Shown in pieces: positions 46,761 to 58,396 of a stretch of DNA of 64,000 nucleotides. Below the pieces are notes generated by a model, which ran no database searches, had not been told where the DNA came from, and worked only from the letters and a program-made list of their open reading frames with translations. The first letter of the stretch is position 1, and each line of letters opens with the position of its first letter. The stretch is taken from assembly GCA_011009095.1 (NCBI GenBank), contig VTPC01006119.1:40651-104650 (forward strand). Reading direction: 5' to 3'. The position numbers were made by a program, and so were the translations under genes. This stretch comes from Ignelater luminosus. Its lineage: Eukaryota > Arthropoda > Insecta > Coleoptera > Elateridae.

Positions 46761-47049
46761 TGTTCGAACTTGTTACGTAAATGAAAGTGGACTGTATTTT
46801 TATTTATTTATTTCAAACTCAAATATGTAATTTGTCTTATAAGACTATTAGTTGATTGAACTATGATGATGAAATTTTGTTGACTTATGCACTAACTTAT
46901 TTTTGTGAACTACAGAGCACTACAGCTACTCTTAGGCAATTGTTCTCTCCCTTATGGCTTATGTTGTGGAGGGGGTGCGTGGCGTCACCTGTTCGTAAAT
47001 TACAAATATAACAACAATATAAAAAAATTTAATATATAAACTCTAAACA
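46761..47049 (-). repeat. LTR of the BEL/Pao-like element
   Basis: On the minus strand it starts TGTTTAGAG and ends GTTCGAACA, giving TG...CA ends. Its length is 289 bp, with AATAAA repeats near the 3' end (plus-strand 46800-46810). Only the terminal 16 bases have a partner at 46129-46144. Confidence 0.68.
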
Positions 47050-47320
47050 GATAACCTGAAACCGAATAAATTGAAGAGGCATTTAGAAACCCTGCACACA
47101 GTATATATCTGTAAGCTCTGTGAATTTTTTGCAGAGAAACTCAAATCTTTCAAGAAACAGAAGTCAAATGTCCACATAGTTCTTAAAGTAACTGAAAGAG
47201 CTTTATTGGCATCGTACAAAGTGGCTTATAAAATAACCAAAAGTAAAAAGTCACCTATGATTGCAGAGCTACTTATTCTACCAGCTACTATAGACTGCAG
47301 AAACAAGACCGGAACTTGAT

Positions 47321-50150
47321 TTCGCTCTTTTTGCAATTTTTTTCCAAATCAATTTGATACCATTTTGAGATTAAATTAAAATCTTGCAGTACATTCGTAC
47401 TTCTCTATTTATGTTATACTTATAGTAAATTGCATTCAAAATATTTTAACTTGAACAAATTTCACATCGAAGGAACATCGGTTTGTTTTACATTAAATTT
47501 TCTATACATCTGTGTGTTTTACATTAATTTTGCGAGGATCGCCAGTAAGTAAAAGGCAGTTTTTACATGAATTTTTACTTGGTACAATATTAATCTCTTG
47601 TTGTTTGTCGTGTCATGTAATGAAAGGAATTATATGCGCCGTTTCATTCCAACGGTAACCATTCGCATTCCATAACATTAAAAGAAAGACAGATAGCTAT
47701 ATTACGCTATGTGATTTATATGAAAGTATATAGTTCCTCTCGAAAAAATACATATAATAAATTCAGACGGGGCGTTGAAAAGCTCGCGTCAACGTGACAA
47801 ATGTGATCGTCTACATCTAAAACACGTTAAGTAAGGCAAAATGGGCGATATTCAGACTTTTTTCTAAGTGTTTACAGCTTTATTTTGTGTTCATTGGGTT
47901 TGTAAATTTGTTTAATGTGCTAACACATGACGAATTATATATATAACATCGGAGGAAAGTAGGCAAAAAAATGATTAATGCCTTTTTCTCTACCCTGGCA
48001 CCGATATATTTTCGTCGAATTGTTTTAATATACACTGACGTATATCACACATCTATTTCACTTAAGTAGGTGAAGGCCTTGACGTTTCTTTTTTAAAACG
48101 CTTTGTTTCTTTAAATTTTTCAAAAGAAATTGCCGGAAATCTCCTTTATTATTTATTATTTCCAGTAAAATGCACCTTAAAAATGGGTTTCATTTCATGT
48201 AACAATTTTTCAAAACTTTTGCAAGCTTTCCAAAGACAATTTTCACCTGAACTTTTGAAGTATTTTAACAAGGACGGCAAACAAAAAATATTAACACGCA
48301 ACGAAACGCGTAGGTAATTCGCGGTGGTCTCTGCCAGGTTCTCCAAATTACTTCACAACCTGCAAGTTTATTTTTAGACCGTTACACGTGGTGATGATAC
48401 ATCTAGTCTATCAAAGTTTAAAATTTTCTCCAATGAAATGTCTTATTAGACCGTTCGCGTTGTTATTTTCCTCATCCTAATTACTATAAAAGTTTAATTA
48501 AGGTTTTCAGTTTGAAGTCCGCCAACAGGTGCTGAAAATTTGTTAGAGGAAAGGATATGTTTAACACATGGTTTGCTTTTATGTTGGTGATTAATAAAAT
48601 TATAAATTTAAAGAAGATTTAAAACGTCAGGAACGAGGTTTATCTAGTTTTCTTGATTTATCGTTCCAAGTTTTTTATTGGGAAAGTTGTATTTATGAAC
48701 ATATTTTAAGGGTGAATGTTGAATGGTAACATAAAACCTTTTAACATCTTTGGATTCATAAAAGTAAGGAAAAAGTCAAGATTATCTTTTTTTAGGAGAT
48801 AACGTTTTTAAGTACCTTATTTTTCTTCTGGAATTCACTAAGGCCGGCCGGTGAGGATGAAAAGGAGACCTTTCCGGTCTGTCACGATTATTTCGTTATG
48901 CAACATATTTTGGACTGGAAATCGTAGCCTCTCGGTTTTTGTACTATTTGATATGTTTGTAGGGCAGAATGAAATTTTTTATTAAATGTCTTGCTATTTA
49001 ACCTTCTTACAGTCTTATTTTTGATACTCTGTATTAATTTGTTTCTTCATTAGAAAATTTTTTATATTTATTTATTTCAAACCTTGCTATCTCTATTTTT
49101 GAGTTTTTTATTGTTCTGTGATCAAGAAATCGAGAAGAGATAAAATTGAAGGTAGAGAAATGTAGTTTGTTACTCATAAATCATTTATTTCCTTACAATC
49201 GCTGATTTAACTGATCTATGTAAATACTTCTTTCGCTTTGTATATTTAATTTGTTATAAGTTTATCAATTGACACTCAAGTAGGATTGATTGAGAGGTAT
49301 TTGTTAATAAATAACTTGACTCTTAGATTGACACCATAAATAATTTATCAGTTCTAGATCTTTTTATTTCTTGTGCAAATTTGTATATTTTTAGAATTTC
49401 TATTTTTTTAGATCAGTGAGGTCACATTCAAGAAAGACCGCTGTTCAATTTTGAAACGCTTAATCAATATTTATTAAATTCTTTTTACTAACAGGACTGA
49501 AAAATTCCATGCACATCACAGCTAAATGTAACATATCATCTAAGTTTGTTTAAAATGTTCATCACGAATGGTGATAAACGGATATTAATGGCTTAGCATC
49601 ACCTGTATCTATATGAAGACGATCTTCAGAACGAATAAACTCAGAAGCTAACCAAACCCGATCTCTTTAAGCTGCTTATTACTGACAGAATTAAGAGATG
49701 TCAGTATAATTGTCTTGTGGATTTACTACTGGAAGAATTCGATTGTTATCGTTGCAATTTAAAAAATTGACATTACAACAATTATTTCTAAATCACTTTT
49801 TTTACTTTAGAAACTCGACGGAAACTATTCCGCAATATCAAGACATGTGAAAAAGAAGGAACTACTAATATACTATCTGCAGATATAGGAAAATAAACAT
49901 CTGCCACGCGTTGTGGTTGACCATTGCTTGTAAAAGCAACTTCTTCCTGATTTCGATCTGACCTCAAATTAAATTTTCTCAATGAATATAACGCTTGAAT
50001 ACCCAAAGCAAAATCATTAGCACTTAAAAAAATGACAGAAATAGAAAATGAAAATTGTGCCCAGATTAAAAATTAGAAACTAGAGAAACGACATTTTATT
50101 ATTTAGCCAGAGCTTAGGTAATCGGAACTCTGTTATTTTGTTTTCTATAT
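47321..50150. other. AT-rich DNA without recognisable gene
   Basis: Only short frames with no family resemblance were found. A possible gypsy LTR start (TGTAACATATC, about 49527) is the only TGTAAC in this area that could pair with the LTR end at 50279, but the match cannot be tested by eye. Confidence 0.45.
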
Positions 50151-50523
50151 TTTTTTAAATTTCTTTCATGCTGTATACTCTTACATGTAGGGTATGATAA
50201 AAGTGCTATATAGAGGAGGTCAATTCATTAACAGGAATCAAGTTCAAGATTTCTTTCTCATGTGAATATTTTGGTTACAAATTGGTGGCAGCGCAAACTG
50301 GAATTTCTTTTTATTGATTTTCTTTCATGATTTCTATAACGAGTTAGCACTATCTTGTTGCATTTTTGTTGTATTTCTTTTTGTGGACCTGTAGCATTTT
50401 AATTTTTCTCTTTAGCGTTTAATAAAGCGAAATTTTCTTTATTTTAAATCGATGTGTGTAGTTCTGCTCTAAAACAAAAATTTGTGTTTATATAGCGAAA
50501 AGTTAAATCAGTTTAACTTCAAA

Positions 50524-51480
50524 ATGTCCACTCCAATTGTGCAACAACCACAGGAGGCCAAGTAACACAAGCATTTCAAACACATCCGTAGATGACGTTA
50601 GGCATGATTGCCTGACGAATTAAGGGATAGAATGATAGAACTCCACCAAAACAATATTTCATGGAAATTGAAGAAAGGAAGTTGAACCAAAGATACACGA
50701 TTAAAGATAGTCAAATACAGGCTAGAAAGCAATGCAAGACGTTTCTACGAAAAAATCCGTCACTTACATGGAATATTTTTAAAAATAAATTGATAATTAA
50801 ATTCACTCCATACAAGCTTCCCGGCCAGTCCGCAAGCAGCTATTCAAGTATTACAAAAGAAATAATAAAACTGTGGCAAGCTACAGTTCACAGCAAAGGA
50901 AATACTTGAAGAGAACCTGAAAACAACCACCGCAACCGAAATTCGGGGAATAAAGGAAAAAAATAGCGATATCCTTCTTCATCAATTCCAAATGGGGCTA
51001 ATAAGAAATTAAAAAAAAACAGGTTCTACCACAGCTGGTAAGCGAAGCCGATTTAACCATAGAAAAGGCAGAACAAATCGCTCCTTGCCAAGAGCTAGAT
51101 GACGAAATACCGAATGGGTCTACCAACCGACTGTCAATGATGGCAATTGCCAGATATCAAATCATTTTAATCAAGAATGCAGAAAGACTCGACACCCTCG
51201 CAAAAACTAACAAAACTGTAACTCTCGAAACTACCAACAGCCATACAACCAAAGATCAAAATCTAGAGGTAGAACAAATCACAATTCTCCAACCACAACA
51301 CACGCAACCACCAAGACATAATAATAGTGCACCGCAGCATCCTAACACGTTTAGATCTTTACAAAGAAAGCATTCAAAGGATAGTTATCGTCGACAAAAC
51401 CAGAACTAACCAAATTATCCAAGAGAAAGTACAAATAATCAACGAAAGCGACAAAATAAGCCCTCTAGAGAAATCCAGTT
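50524..51480 (+). pseudogene. Gypsy gag remnant
   Basis: Gag assembles the particle. The region starts at ATGTCC (50524), about 230 bp after the primer site, and is broken early. A frame at 50661-50909 is Lys-rich and includes TWNIFKNKLIIKFTP, like the 'W--FK-ALI--F-P' part of gypsy gag capsid. Next, ILEENLKTTTATEIRGIKEK has the helical look of the capsid C-terminus. Near 51148-51180 CQISNHFNQEC keeps the last three ligands of a CCHC zinc knuckle; the first Cys is lost. A Gln/Asn/Thr-rich tail follows (51180-51410). Confidence 0.65.
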
Positions 51481-51639
51481 CGAAGATAGCGAACACATAG
51501 TATAAGAAGACAATTTAAATGAGTACCAACCCGAATTGCAGTTGCTTGCAACAGTCACTTCACAACATCTAAAAAATCTTCCAACAAATTGCCATGGATG
51601 ATGTTTCAGCAGCTATCTATTGATTTGTGAAATCCTACA

Positions 51640-52075
51640 AAATTTGTAGTGGACCCATGAGCCGCCGTTTTCGTGCTAAAGATGCGAGTTGTCTCCAAAC
51701 ATATATTCAACTCGGCTGATGTGGAACTGACAGAAGCATAAGAGCATCGCCTAGGAGTAGTTGGCTCAACCATAATAAATGTAGGATTGCATAGACATGA
51801 AAACACCATGTGCATGGTGTACGTTGACGATATAATAATTCATAATGGAACGGGAGTGAAAGATCATTTGAGAAAGCTAAGCACAGTTTTCAATCATCTT
51901 AGAACAGCTAATGTTAGATTAAAACTTTCTAAATGTGTACTTTTAAAACCTAAAGCAAAATATTTGGGCCATCCGGTAATGGGATTCAAGCTGATCCAGA
52001 TAAACTTCAAACGCTACAATCGTTTCCTATTCCAACATCATTTAAAAAAGTTAAAGAATTTTTAGGTCTTGAATG
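51640..52075 (+). pseudogene. Gypsy reverse transcriptase
   Basis: The early RT blocks are barely legible; a decayed 'FVVDP-AA--VLKMRV' region precedes the core. From 51787 a clean frame carries CMVYVDDIIIHNGTGVKDHL, with the catalytic YVDD and the typical 'DHL--L--VF--L--ANV-L---KC' continuation (HLRTANVRLKLSKCVLLKPK), and KYLGHPV. The linker with KVKEFLGL-like sequence (LKNFLGLE) follows at about 52050. Catalytic residues are intact, but the upstream part of the domain is too damaged for activity. Confidence 0.88.
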
Positions 52076-52121
52076 ATAGTATTGACGATTTATCAAGACT
52101 TTTGCTCATCTAGCAGAATCA

Positions 52122-52560
52122 TTGACGTTATTGACGAAAAAAGACACCAAATTCATAATGGACGAAAACTCTATAGCAGCTTTCAACATACTAAAAGAAG
52201 CCATAGCAAACGACAGTATGTTAATCTATGCCGATTTTAATAAGGAACTTTTTATTGAATCTGATGCATCTAAAACAGTTATTGGTGTAATACTCAGTCA
52301 GGACAAAGACGGATTTCTGCGACCCATTACCTTCGCTTCAGACACTTCATGCAGCTCAATTAAATTACAGTGTTACAAAAAAGAATGTTTAATTGTTTAA
52401 TTTCGTTGTTATCTCTACAGAAGAAAGTTCACTATAACTACTGACCACAGAGCATTACTATGGGTACTCTTCATGAAGGATCCCGCTTCCAGATTAGCAA
52501 AATGAAGTTTAAAGCTCTCAGAAGACGATTTCTCTGTTTTACAGCAAAGTGTTAGTCAAT
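52122..52560 (+). pseudogene. Gypsy RNase H
   Basis: From 52122 the frame reads TKKDTKFIMDENSIAAFNIL and then DSMLIYADFNKELFIESDAS, with the first catalytic Asp, VIGVILSQDKDGFLRPITFAS, and KKECLIV. After one stop the sequence continues YLYRRKFTITTDHRALLWV, with the last Asp of the domain, and LSEDDFSVLQQSVSQYSNAD. These are the expected blocks in the expected order, with only two frame interruptions. It is the best-preserved part of this element. Confidence 0.88.
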
Positions 52561-52724
52561 ACTCTAATGCAGATGCAATGTCCAGAATGTATGAATCAGA
52601 AGAATCACAAAACGAAATCACCTGCAAAAAATTCCTACAAGTGAAAAACGTTGAACCCATAGCAAATAAAAATTTGCAATAAATCAAAGGTAGTTTGTAA
52701 AGACAACATCGCACCAGCTCATTG

Positions 52725-53265
52725 TGTGTTTCTACCCCGAATCTAATGCAGTAGAACGAGTTCATCGTGTTCTCAAAGACTTTCTATCACACTATATCTC
52801 TAAAGACCAATCTGTTTGGAAAGCCTGGTTGCCACCTTTTTAGCTAGCTTACAACACTAGCATCCATAGTTTCACAGGTATTTCAACATACTATCTGATG
52901 TTTGCCTCTTGATGAAATTCTAAAACCAAGAAAAATCAACTATTCGTGACGACTGTATAGCAAAACTATTAGCAAGATTAAATATAGCTTTTACAGAAAC
53001 CAAGAAAATCTACGGAAAGCAGCCGAAAAACAAGCAGGTCAATATAATAAAAGATCAAAAGAGGTCACTTCTCAACTAATAGATTTGGTTTTTCTCCACA
53101 ACCTTCAAGGTAAAATAGGTGTTTCTAAAACAATTCTGAAATGCTGGACAGGCCCACATCGAATTATCGAACAGTTAGACAATGCAAATTTAAAAATTAG
53201 AAAACATGGAAACAAGAAGCAAATAGTGCACGCTAACAGTCTTAAAATTTATAGAGAACTGTGAA
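52725..53265 (+). pseudogene. Gypsy integrase, C-terminal half only
   Basis: The RNase H end (VEPIANKNLQ, about 52675) is followed within about 60 bp by FYPESNAVERVHRVLKDFLS, which is the late part of the integrase core with the catalytic Glu. The zinc-binding HHCC domain and both core Asp residues are therefore deleted. The rest reads HYISKDQSVWKAWLPPF, LAYNTSIHSFTGIS, then RKAAEKQAGQYNKRSKEV, TILKCWTGPHRIIEQLDNAN, and ends at HANSLKIYREL. This includes the usual 'K-L-P-W-GPY-I--' GPY/F-type module. Confidence 0.87.
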
Positions 53266-53275
53266 GGAGTGCACC

Positions 53276-55840
53276 TACCAAATATTTGTACTCATTTTCA
53301 AAATTTGCCTTGTAGAACTGATTCTCGTGTTAAACTCTACATATTTATAGACCTGCTCAACAGCAGAAAGTTCTAAAATCGTCAGATCTGGAGGTCTCTT
53401 GTCAGCTCTGATAATGCTGATTGCAGCTAGTCAATTCTTTTTCCCAATATTTACAAACTTTAACGCCATCTGTTGGTTTTGCCAATAAAATGTTCTGTTA
53501 GTTTGAATCTATAATCAGATGTTCTCCTACAACCCCTTTGTTGCCTAGTGCTTTTAGGATTCACAACCGTAACACCTTGCGTTAAAAATTCTAATACTTT
53601 GCTTGGGTTGTTGGGTTGTTAGCTGAGTTGCTAGGCTAATAATGGTTGCATACAAACAAATCTTTTGTACTAAAAATTTTGTTTTTTGTGTATTCTGTAC
53701 GTTTCTCTTCATTTATTCAGAGTGCGTTTATATTGTGTTGGATTGGGTTGTACCAAAGCGACTCTTACTAGTTCGTAAGATCAATGTACAGGCTATATAT
53801 CGTTTTAATCTCTGCAATTTTGTTGCTAGCTTTTTTAATGTATACTGTACTCTGTTATTGCTGCATTTTGCCTTTCGTGTTGAAAATGTATTTTATGATT
53901 GTTTATTATGCGTTTTATGTGATATTTTAGCCTACCATTGTTTGTGGTTTTAGAACTACAAGTCGTCTAGTACATAATTTATGTTTCTTTTCTAAATTTG
54001 TCTGTCACTCACTCAGAAAAAAGATACGGTACAGAATTTATAATTTACAACGTTGTAACGTCCTTTGCGTTACAATTTATTGATTTTAAGAAACGAAGAT
54101 CTCTTTAACCCTAGGCCAAGCTAGTTCAGTTGGTGGCCTTGGGTGAGGGTACCCTAGATCGTGTATACAATAAAACACATTAAATTTTATGCAGCCTGCA
54201 TATTAAAACCTCAAATATTTCTTTGAACACAGAAATGAGTATATAAAAGTAAGATAATTATCAGGCGCCAATGCCTTTTATTTGAAAAGAGACACGAAAT
54301 TTTAATAAAAACTTCCAGTAACTATCCAAAATCAATATTTAATTAATCAATTTACAGTAAACAAGATTCGCTCACATAAAATTGTAAGTTTTTTTAAGAA
54401 CATTGAAAAATTCTATAGGAAACGTAAAAGCAAAATTATTATCAATAATAGCAGAAAATTTAAAGTATAAATATAAACGTTTTTAGATTTATCAATTACC
54501 CCACTCACTTATCAAAAGAATAAAGTAAAGTGTGACCGAAGCAAATAAATTGAAAATTTATAAAATTTTACCACAAATTCTGCGTTTTTTCTTAATTAAA
54601 TTACAAAAAAGAAAAATTTGAATAACGGCTAAATATTTGAAATGTATAATTGAATTTGAAAAACTGTGATTTCAAAAAGAACAAGAAATTTTGATAAATT
54701 GCTAATTTAATTCCTGGAGCAATTAAATAACACATACATAAACTCTTACCCAAAAAAAGAGATTCCAGCGTAGAACAGATCTGTTCCGGTTTCAACTGAA
54801 AGGAAACCGTAAATATGCCCAACAGTTAACTTCCAGAAACGTTAAGACTCTACTAAAATTTTCTTTACTTTAATATTTCTAAAAAAAATAACGATAACTT
54901 CAATACGTGATAAACCAATACAAGAAAAATTAAATCAAAATCAAAATTTTTTATAACCTGAAGTGATTGATAAGGTCCTCTATTGTCTAACTGTTAAATT
55001 TGATAAAAGAGATTTTTTTTGTTTCTTTAAAAAAGTTTTAAATATCAAAAAAATATTTAGGTTTCGTGGTTTCTGACGTGGAACAACTCTAATCTTCTCA
55101 ACCAGAATGGTGAACCCACCCTTCAAGTTTAACAGCTTAGGGTTGTGAAGATCGCCACTGAATTAGGAAAGCAAAGCCCAGCAGCAACGCCTCAAGAAAT
55201 TTGATTAATCACCAAAGAATGTTTTGCCCAATTTATCTCTGCTGGTAAACTTTTAGAGCTTCATAGAAAAAAAAAACTGTACACAAAAACCACAATTAAA
55301 TTTCAATAAACCCAAAAGGAAACCAACTTACCCCTAATGAAAAGTTTTTTTTCACTCGAAAACGGAATACTAAGGATCCCGTCGGCACAAACAACGGTGG
55401 TAACTCACGCTCTTGCTTTCTGACTGCCCAAAATTTCCCGCTGCTTATATCAACCAAATCGCTTAACTCCGTTGTAGCTTCCAAGCTAATTTCCGGGAAG
55501 AAAACTGGTTTTAAGTAAGAAGGATTCCTAATCAATTGATAAAATGAGCCCTCACTAATAATAAAGCATAATTAAAGGCAATCTAAATCGAGAAATATCC
55601 ACCAAGATAGATGATATAATTCTCCTATCAAAGAAAGCCTAGACAAATTCTTCTTCTAAAAAAAACAATTTAAACAGTCTATTAGCTAAAAGTTCTAAAA
55701 CCAAACTTCATTAACCAGTAAACAAATTCCTAAACGCGGATTAAACTTTAAAAATCATAAAAGAAGATAGACACAACATTATACCGCGTGTCTCACACAT
55801 GTAACGAGAACAGCCAAGTAACCGTTACAACGTACACATT
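53276..55840. other. AT-rich DNA without recognisable gene
   Basis: The 103-residue plus-strand frame at 53642-53953 is a Phe/Leu/Cys-rich AT-driven frame with no motif. A TTGTAACG...CGTTACAA inverted repeat lies at about 54053-54075. The 79-residue minus-strand frame at 55296-55535 cannot be assigned. A gypsy 3' LTR was looked for here and not found. Confidence 0.45.
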
Positions 55841-55843
55841 TTT

Positions 55844-56116
55844 TTGCGTTTACCATCTAATATTGAACTGTATGAACCCGTAGATAGATTTTCCGTTTAT
55901 TGTTTCGAGAATTATTTAGGACACTTAAAACGCCTTTTGAAGAATGGAAAATGTCCATTGCAACAGATTTCTCGAAGAATAATAAAATCAAACTTTTATT
56001 TGTTAACAATAAAATTAAAAGAAAAGTCTTATCAATTAGAACATTTTCTTGGACCATTAGAGGGTGTATACAACTGTAGACAATTTAAAAAATTTTATTG
56101 GGCTGAAAAACAATAG
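55844..56116 (+). pseudogene. Fragment of a transposon-associated protein (DUF4218-like motif)
   Basis: The frame reads NIELYEPVDRFSVYCFENYLGHLKRLLKNGKCPLQQISRRI. The pattern 'LD-FSAF-FENYL--LK---R----PLQQI-RR--E' is known to me from CACTA-type (DUF4218) and related transposon proteins of animals. It continues as HFLGPLEGVYNCRQFKKFYW, resembling a following Cys-containing block. Only this fragment is present, and its upstream and downstream parts are not legible. The assignment to a superfamily is tentative; a transposon origin is likely. Confidence 0.45.
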
Positions 56117-57766
56117 ACATTTGCTACCTATCTGTATTGTTATTGCATGACAATTCCTAACCCAGTTATGGAAATGTAAAGTATATACGTTTTAAAGACG
56201 TCATGTCTGTTACTAAAAGGTAAATAATTTGTAACGATACTGACGTCATAATCCCATCTAAAAGGTGACGTCGTAGGGATCTGTCATATTTTCGTCTTTT
56301 TAACGTTACTATCACTTCAATATCGACGTGAAAATGACGAAAAGACGCCTTCATGGCGTGAACTTGGGTCTTCTAATGATCTCTACCATTTTTTGCAAAT
56401 ACTTCATTTCTAAAGCTTGAATTTTACTTTTCATTTCTTTGTTTAGTGTCCAATATTCTTCTACATAGGTTTGTATGTACCTCATACATTTTATATATAA
56501 AAAACGTATGAGGAAGAAAGTAGAAAAGTTAAATTATTTTTTTTATTTAATCTAGAACTTTTGTGAGAAATTCTTGCTTATTTTAAATTTTCAAATAATG
56601 TTTTAATAATATTTTACAATAAGAATACTTAAAAAACAGACTTCTCATATAAATTTTCCATTATCGGATTAAGCAGTAAATGTTTTAAACATGCTGGGAG
56701 ATAATTTAAAGCTGCTGTTTATCGGGCTAATAACAATCTCGGAGAAAGATGAGCGTACTGCTTGCTCGAGATGAAAGAAGAAGATAGTTAATCTTAAAAG
56801 AATTGCTCTTTAGCCAAAACTGTAGTAGACACATTGATCTTTCTTGCACTTTGTAGTTTGATTTTGAAATAAGTCTGACAGAGCATTGACATTGATAGTG
56901 ACGCTGATTTAGAAATTGAGATTTCGGACTACTGTGAGCTTTAATCAATATTCATATTTACAGTAGGGAATTCTAGTTGCCCCAGATTAATATAAAATCC
57001 ATTGTATACATTCAGCAATGTCTAACGTCCTTTTGAATTATTTTGAAAAATTTATCATAGTATTTGAATACCGCTAGCTGATGGACTGTTTCTCTCGATA
57101 TTGAAGACACAAGTTGCAGTTAGCCAAAAAAGCAAATAAAAATAAAAAATAAACCTTTGTTGACTTTTCCCGTCTTTTGATTACAATTTACAAACTTAAG
57201 GGAGCGATTTTATAAACGAAATTTTAAAAAACATTGACTGCGGCTTTAACACTGCAGTGTCTGAACAAACTACGGCGGTGTTTGATACGATATAGCAACG
57301 CTGTCACTAACTATGACAATTTGCGTAAATGATTAAGACAAAAAGAACGATTAGAAGATTTCTATTTCTTGACATATTCCGTCATTTTCTGAATCACGGT
57401 TTGTTTGAGACTTTATTTATGAAGTCGACTCAATAGATCAGTTCAAAGTTTCTAGATCACTAATAAGGTGCACCGAATTTGCTCTTTTAAAACGAACTAA
57501 GATTAGCCTAAGAATTTGTAAATGTTCATGACTTTTGAGAAAATAAGTGAAGGGAAAAAAAGTTGCGGCAACCAAGCATGCTTTAGAGATTGTATTTAAA
57601 ACAAACTGAAGAAAATAAAAAGAGTTAAAAATGTGTGAAGATAAGTTGTGCTAGTGTAGCTCTTTAGCATGTCAGCGAGGTATCTCGCCAGGTTGTAGGT
57701 TGGAGATGCTATTGTGTTCACGATTGGCCGGAGAGGAATATCAGCTTTGTGTACTTTTGGAAAACC
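56117..57766. other. AT-rich DNA with a cluster of ACGTC sites
   Basis: At 56195-56345 there are five GACGT/ACGTC sites, including TGACGTCA at about 56242 (a CRE-type palindrome) and AAGACGTCAT near 56197. They lie just after the DUF4218-like fragment and may simply be its decayed 3' part. Nothing else was recognised. Confidence 0.35.
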
Positions 57767-58396
57767 CTATAACCTTGGCGGGTTCGATGCAGAAGATATT
57801 AGTTGGCATTGAACATTTTGGAGTCTGCTTGACGATTCGATTAGCAAACTTTGAACTGAACTCTTCACATTTTGTTCAGCTGTTATCCGATATTGTATTG
57901 CTCTTCCTAAATATTTTTGGATGTTTTCTATTTGTGTCTGATAATGTTTCACTTTCTCTTGTGAATTCTGGAAACACATACAAATTGAGGAGATGAATAG
58001 TTTAAGTGATTTTTCTTGTTGTTCTCATCATTTATTTTTAATCGTTTGGTTTTTTCTACATTCGTCATTGTACGACTTTGTTGCTGATGTCTGTTGGCGT
58101 CTTCTGTTACTGCTCGTGTTTCTGTTTGTGCTGTCTCTACTTCTGTTTCATTCTTATGCTTTTAACTCATGCCCTTTACATTTGCATTTACTATTTCTTC
58201 CTCGATATTTTGTAATGTCGCTTCTGATAGAAAGCGCTTACTGTTACGGTTCGCTTTTAGTCTGCTATTCTTCCTTCAGTAAATTTTTGGATTAACTGCC
58301 TATGAAGTTTTTGACTGTATGAGGTTAAAGCTGTTTCTAACTTCGTAATTGTGTTATAAGTTCCCATAATGAATTTATTTATTTCATTCGTATACT
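57767..58396 (-). other. Decayed coding-like region, unassigned
   Basis: On the minus strand a nearly continuous series of Lys/Gln/Ser-rich frames runs from the pogo core toward 57767. The last frame (57979-57767) reads QEKVKHYQTQIENIQKYLG, and SVQSLLIESSSRLQNVQ, and looks helical or coiled-coil. It may be the C-terminal tail of the neighbouring transposase or part of a gag. I cannot decide. Confidence 0.3.

Larger units (their letters stand above)
46129..47049 (-). mobile_element. Internally deleted BEL/Pao-like LTR element inside the hAT remnant
   Basis: Both ends of the insertion carry the same sequence, TGTTCGAGCTTGTTAC at 46129 and TGTTCGAACTTGTTAC at 46761, as two LTRs would. A complete LTR lies at 46761-47049. 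Of the other LTR only about 16 terminal bases are left, so a deletion removed the rest together with pol. Flanks are GATAG (46124-46128) and GATAA (47050-47054), a 5-bp target duplication with one mismatch. A gag N-terminal frame lies between, on the minus strand. A 5-bp duplication fits BEL/Pao; gypsy cannot be excluded. Confidence 0.72.
45932..47320 (+). pseudogene. hAT-type transposase (ZBED/BED-finger N-terminus), split by an LTR element
   Basis: The first part (45932-46128) reads GSKRKLDDEEASTPSTMPST and then QKYDQEYLNFGF, PQCVICFKILAAD. This matches the N-terminal BED zinc-finger region of hAT proteins of the ZBED5/SCAND3-like group ('KYLKYGF------PQCVIC--VLA--SMKP'). The second part (47050-47319) reads NLKPNKLKRHLETLH, with the His residues of the BED finger, then KLKSFKKQKSN, ALLASYKVAYKITKSKKS and ELLILPATID. 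It stops there; the catalytic domain and C-terminus are absent. The two parts are in the same frame if the inserted segment between them is ignored. Confidence 0.85.
50150..53275 (+). mobile_element. Ty3/gypsy LTR retrotransposon, decayed, integrase core deleted
   Basis: Ty3/gypsy elements carry gag, protease, RT, RNase H and then integrase, the order seen here. An LTR 3' end (GGTTACA, 50273-50279) is followed by a primer-binding-type sequence TGGTGGCAGCGC (50283-50294). A TATATAG box lies near 50201. Gag covers about 50524-51480, RT about 51640-52075, RNase H 52122-52560 and the integrase C-terminus about 52725-53265. No protease DTG motif was found. The zinc-binding domain and most of the integrase core are missing. 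No 3' LTR is visible. Confidence 0.88.

Noticed and set aside
46129-47049. An intron in the hAT gene, because a CTAAACAG sequence precedes the second part.
   Set aside because: The segment has LTR-like ends, a target duplication and a gag frame on the opposite strand, and no good donor site.
53642-53953. A 103-residue hydrophobic plus-strand frame as a membrane protein.
   Set aside because: The composition (Phe, Leu, Cys, Val) is what TTT/TGT-rich low-complexity DNA gives; no motif or context supports a gene.
54053-54075. TTGTAACG...CGTTACAA as the ends of a tiny transposon or LTR start.
   Set aside because: Only six bases separate the arms, and no matching LTR end or target duplication was found.
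54110-54175. A tRNA-like A box (TAGTTCAGTTGG) near 54121, suggesting a tRNA gene or tRNA-derived SINE.
   Set aside because: No B box (GGTTCGAATCC type) at the expected distance and no cloverleaf arms could be drawn.
57993-58295. A 100-residue plus-strand hydrophobic frame.
   Set aside because: It is the antisense of a Lys/Gln-rich decayed coding region on the minus strand.
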